64,000 nucleotides of DNA from Pandoraea sp. PE-S2T-3. Lineage in GTDB: Bacteria; Pseudomonadota; Gammaproteobacteria; Burkholderiales; Burkholderiaceae. Positions 62,112 through 64,000 of this stretch are shown one piece after another. Each line of letters begins with the position of its first letter. Position 1 is the first letter of the stretch. A program made the position numbers and the translations under genes. The stretch covers positions 310,001 to 374,000 of the forward strand of contig NZ_NGUQ01000014.1 of assembly GCF_002179965.1 (NCBI RefSeq), written 5' to 3'. Below the pieces are notes generated by a model. The model ran no database searches. It had not been told where the DNA came from and saw only the letters and a list, made by a program, of their open reading frames with translations.

Positions 62112-62867
62112 CACGACACGTCGACCACCCTCACTTCCCTCTTCTGGCATGACGACACACTGCGCAGTCGCCGCGTGAGCGGTGTTGTGCTGTCGGGTGT
62201 CGTGGACGTGCCGGCGCCGCCCGAGCGGTTGGTCGCGGATTGGACGCGTGACATTGCGTCGCACATGGCATTGGCCGCCGGCGATGTCGAACCGATGCCG
62301 CTCGCGCGGGCACGCATGCGTTGGCCGGACTATTCGCAATGCGTGCAGGCGGCGTATGACTGGACGGCGTCGCAAGGGCTGCCGGGTTTGCTGTCGGCGA
62401 GCGATGTCGCGCTGATGGCGTGTCGCGGTGCGCGCTATCACCACGATGGCGAGCAGTACGGCGGCTTCGTGTTCTGCAATTTGTTCCTGAGCGATGACTG
62501 CGGGCTGGACGTGCATTTCCCGTATGCCGGGAATGGTGGATACCGCATTCCCCTGACGCGCGGCACGATGCTGGTGTTCGACACCTGTCAGCCGCATGCT
62601 GTCATCCGGCGAGATCACGACGGCTTTGATGAAGCCGATTTCGCGAACCCCGCGAACCCTTTGAATGCGCTGGACGACGTGCAGATGTTTCTCACGTGGG
62701 AACTAGCGGTGGACGATAGCCGTGTCGTGCAGGCGCTAGGGATGGCCTTCGACGTGTTGCCGTCGAATTCGGCAATGCCGCAGGACGCGCAGGTTCTCGC
62801 GAACGGCGCCGCCGCCGTGTTGTGCGCGAATTCCGGGCGATGGTTGCCGGTGTCGGATGCCGTGTAA
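62112..62867 (+). CDS. Possible 2-oxoglutarate/Fe(II)-type oxygenase, uncharacterised
   Basis: A protein of about 251 residues whose centre resembles a double-stranded beta-helix oxygenase: CRGARYHHDGEQYGGFVFC (H-x-D), LFLSDDCGLDVHFPYAG, then GTMLVFDTCQPHAVIRR with the distal histidine and arginine. That spacing fits a 2OG-Fe(II) site but has not been checked by profile. The start is uncertain: GTG 62112 (VHDTSTTL) or a TTG at 62058, neither with a good ribosome site. The gap 62868-63069 shows no gene. Confidence 0.55.
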   Translation, partial: HDTSTTLTSLFWHDDTLRSRRVSGVVLSGVVDVPAPPERLVADWTRDIASHMALAAGDVEPMPLARARMRWPDYSQCVQAAYDWTASQGLPGLLSASDVALMACRGARYHHDGEQYGGFVFCNLFLSDDCGLDVHFPYAGNGGYRIPLTRGTMLVFDTCQPHAVIRRDHDGFDEADFANPANPLNALDDVQMFLTWELAVDDSRVVQALGMAFDVLPSNSAMPQDAQVLANGAAAVLCANSGRWLPVSDAV

Positions 62868-63069
62868 GTGGATAGGCTGGTGAGCACCTAAGCAGGTCAT
62901 TTCCCCCTGAAGTCCTCAATCGCAAGATCGTACAAGCCAGCCCCCTGTCGGCTGCGCTAGTCTTTCGCTCTCGCATTCCCACGCGACGGGTTCTAAAGAG
63001 AAGACTGCGTGTTCGATGTCACGACGCGACGTCGCGGTTGGCGTCGGCGTTTTTGTAGAAGGAAGTGTA

Positions 63070-63801
63070 ATGAGTGGCTTGTATTCGCCATCGGTCGCGG
63101 CGCAGGCGTCGCCGTTTCGCACCGAATTGGCACGAGGCATGCGCGCGGCGCTGCCGGTGATGGTCGGTTTTATCCCTTTCGCGTTGGTGCTCGGGGCGCA
63201 AGCCGCCCAGAAGGGCTTGAGCGCCATCGAAGTGCCCCTGATGACCGGCCTCAACTTCGCGGGCGGCTCCGAGTTCACGGCGATCCGCATCTGGACATCG
63301 CCGCCGCATATCGCGCTGATCATCGCCATGTCGCTGCTCGTGAATGCGCGACACATTCTGATGGGTGCGGCGCTCGCACCGCGTATGCGTCACGTGCCGT
63401 TGCGGCGTGCGCTTGCCGCTCTCTTCCTGATGTGCGACGAGAGCTGGGCCATGGCGTTGGCCGATGCCGACGCGCGCGGCAAGGAGCGCATCAGCTTCGG
63501 GTATTACGTCGGCGCCGCGATCAATCTATGGCTGACGTGGGTGGCGTTCACGGCACTCGGTGCGGTGCTGGGTCCGGTGTTGGGCGATATCGAGAAGTAC
63601 GGCTTCGACATGGCGTTCACGGCAGTGTTCGTCGTGCTGCTCAGGGGCATGTGGAAAGGCATGAAGGCCAGCCGCCCGTGGTTCGTGAGCCTGGTGGTGT
63701 CGGCGATCACTTATCTGTTCGTGCCGGGTGCTTGGTACGTTGCCGCGGGGACGTGTGCAGGCCTGCTTACGGCCGTCCTTCTGGAGAAGAAAGATGCTTG
63801 A
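63070..63801 (+). CDS. azlC: AzlC-family branched-chain amino acid exporter subunit
   Basis: A 243-residue inner-membrane protein with about seven helices. MVGFIPFALVLGAQAAQKGL, TGLNFAGGSEFTAIRIW and LVNARHILMGAALAPRM are AzlC hallmarks. The ATG at 63070 follows AGAAGGAAG. It pairs with azlD, whose start overlaps its stop by eight bases. AzlCD exports branched-chain amino acids or related compounds. Confidence 0.92.
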   Translation: MSGLYSPSVAAQASPFRTELARGMRAALPVMVGFIPFALVLGAQAAQKGLSAIEVPLMTGLNFAGGSEFTAIRIWTSPPHIALIIAMSLLVNARHILMGAALAPRMRHVPLRRALAALFLMCDESWAMALADADARGKERISFGYYVGAAINLWLTWVAFTALGAVLGPVLGDIEKYGFDMAFTAVFVVLLRGMWKGMKASRPWFVSLVVSAITYLFVPGAWYVAAGTCAGLLTAVLLEKKDA

Positions 63802-64000
63802 TGCGATGACGGTCCTGACCATCGTGTTGATGGCCGCGTCGACCTATGCGACGCGTATTGTCGGCTTTGTAGCGCTGCGTGATCGCACGTTGAGCCCGCG
63901 TATGCGAGCGATTATGGAGAGCGTGCCCGGCTGCGTGCTGATCTCGGTGATTGCGCCGGCCTTCGTGTCGCGTAACCCGGCCGATTTGGTCGCGCTTGCG
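63794..64000 (+). CDS. azlD: AzlD-family transporter subunit, partial
   Basis: The first 69 residues of the small partner of AzlC, cut by the window edge. It begins MLDAMTVLTIVLMAASTYAT and continues with the conserved RIVGFVALRDRTLSPRMRAI and a VPGCVLISVIAPAFVS helix. The ATG overlaps the azlC stop, so the two subunits are translated together. Confidence 0.88.
   Translation, partial: MLDAMTVLTIVLMAASTYATRIVGFVALRDRTLSPRMRAIMESVPGCVLISVIAPAFVSRNPADLVALA

Overview
The window is a chromosomal segment of a high-GC Gram-negative bacterium, almost certainly a betaproteobacterium of the Burkholderiaceae and most like Pandoraea or a close relative. Pointers are the Burkholderia-type trimeric porin, the ubiA gene, Fur boxes of the Burkholderia/Bordetella type (TGAGAAT-N-ATTTGCA), an ftrABCD iron system and an outer-membrane receptor with its own sigma/anti-sigma pair. 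I see no insertion sequence, prophage, CRISPR array or rRNA. One tRNA (Leu, anticodon TAA) lies at 22302-22386.

Layout. 1-5.4 kb: start of a cobalamin adenosyltransferase, then a tight operon of a D-lactate-type FAD dehydrogenase, glcD, a voltage-gated potassium channel and glcE; glcF is absent. 5.5-10 kb: MocR regulator facing a DUF2917 gene, glutathione peroxidase, yggS, proC. 10.2-14.7 kb: ubiA and Fur-boxed ftrABCD. 15-19.8 kb: Lrp regulator, a polar amino acid ABC transporter and a membrane protein. 20-22.7 kb: cytochrome c, MarR/isochorismatase-like pair, STM3941-type membrane protein, tRNA-Leu. 22.8-27.8 kb: split chromate transporter, egtBD for ergothioneine, an unrecognised gene. 27.8-31.1 kb: DMT exporter, a heme-oxygenase-like protein and a small overlapping gene, then a nitrate-reductase-associated protein.

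31-35.7 and 46.3-54.3 kb carry D-galactarate/D-glucarate catabolism. GarD and GudD make 5-dehydro-4-deoxyglucarate, KdgD converts it to 2-oxoglutarate semialdehyde, and an aldehyde dehydrogenase gives 2-oxoglutarate. An ABC transporter, a porin and a FadR-type GntR regulator accompany gudD. A shared palindrome, GTCAT-N3-ATGAC, lies before the transporter and gudD, with a one-mismatch copy before kdgD and a weak copy before garD. Between the two halves lie redox and hydrolase genes (ABM protein, UBP zinc finger, FAD oxidoreductase, GNAT, alpha/beta hydrolase, DoxX, amidohydrolase, XapX, cysteine hydrolase, LysR) and an ECF sigma/anti-sigma pair. 54.3-64 kb: PPOX flavoprotein, AraC regulator, secreted hydrolase, a Fur-boxed FecI-FecR-TonB receptor set, two poorly known genes and azlCD.

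The most unusual signal is not a gene. About a dozen genes end inside or directly beside 2-4 tandem copies of a 7-14 bp unit that touches the stop codon, often producing repeated stop triplets. The best candidate for an undescribed protein system is the small overlapping gene plus heme-oxygenase-like protein plus exporter at 27.8-30.2 kb.
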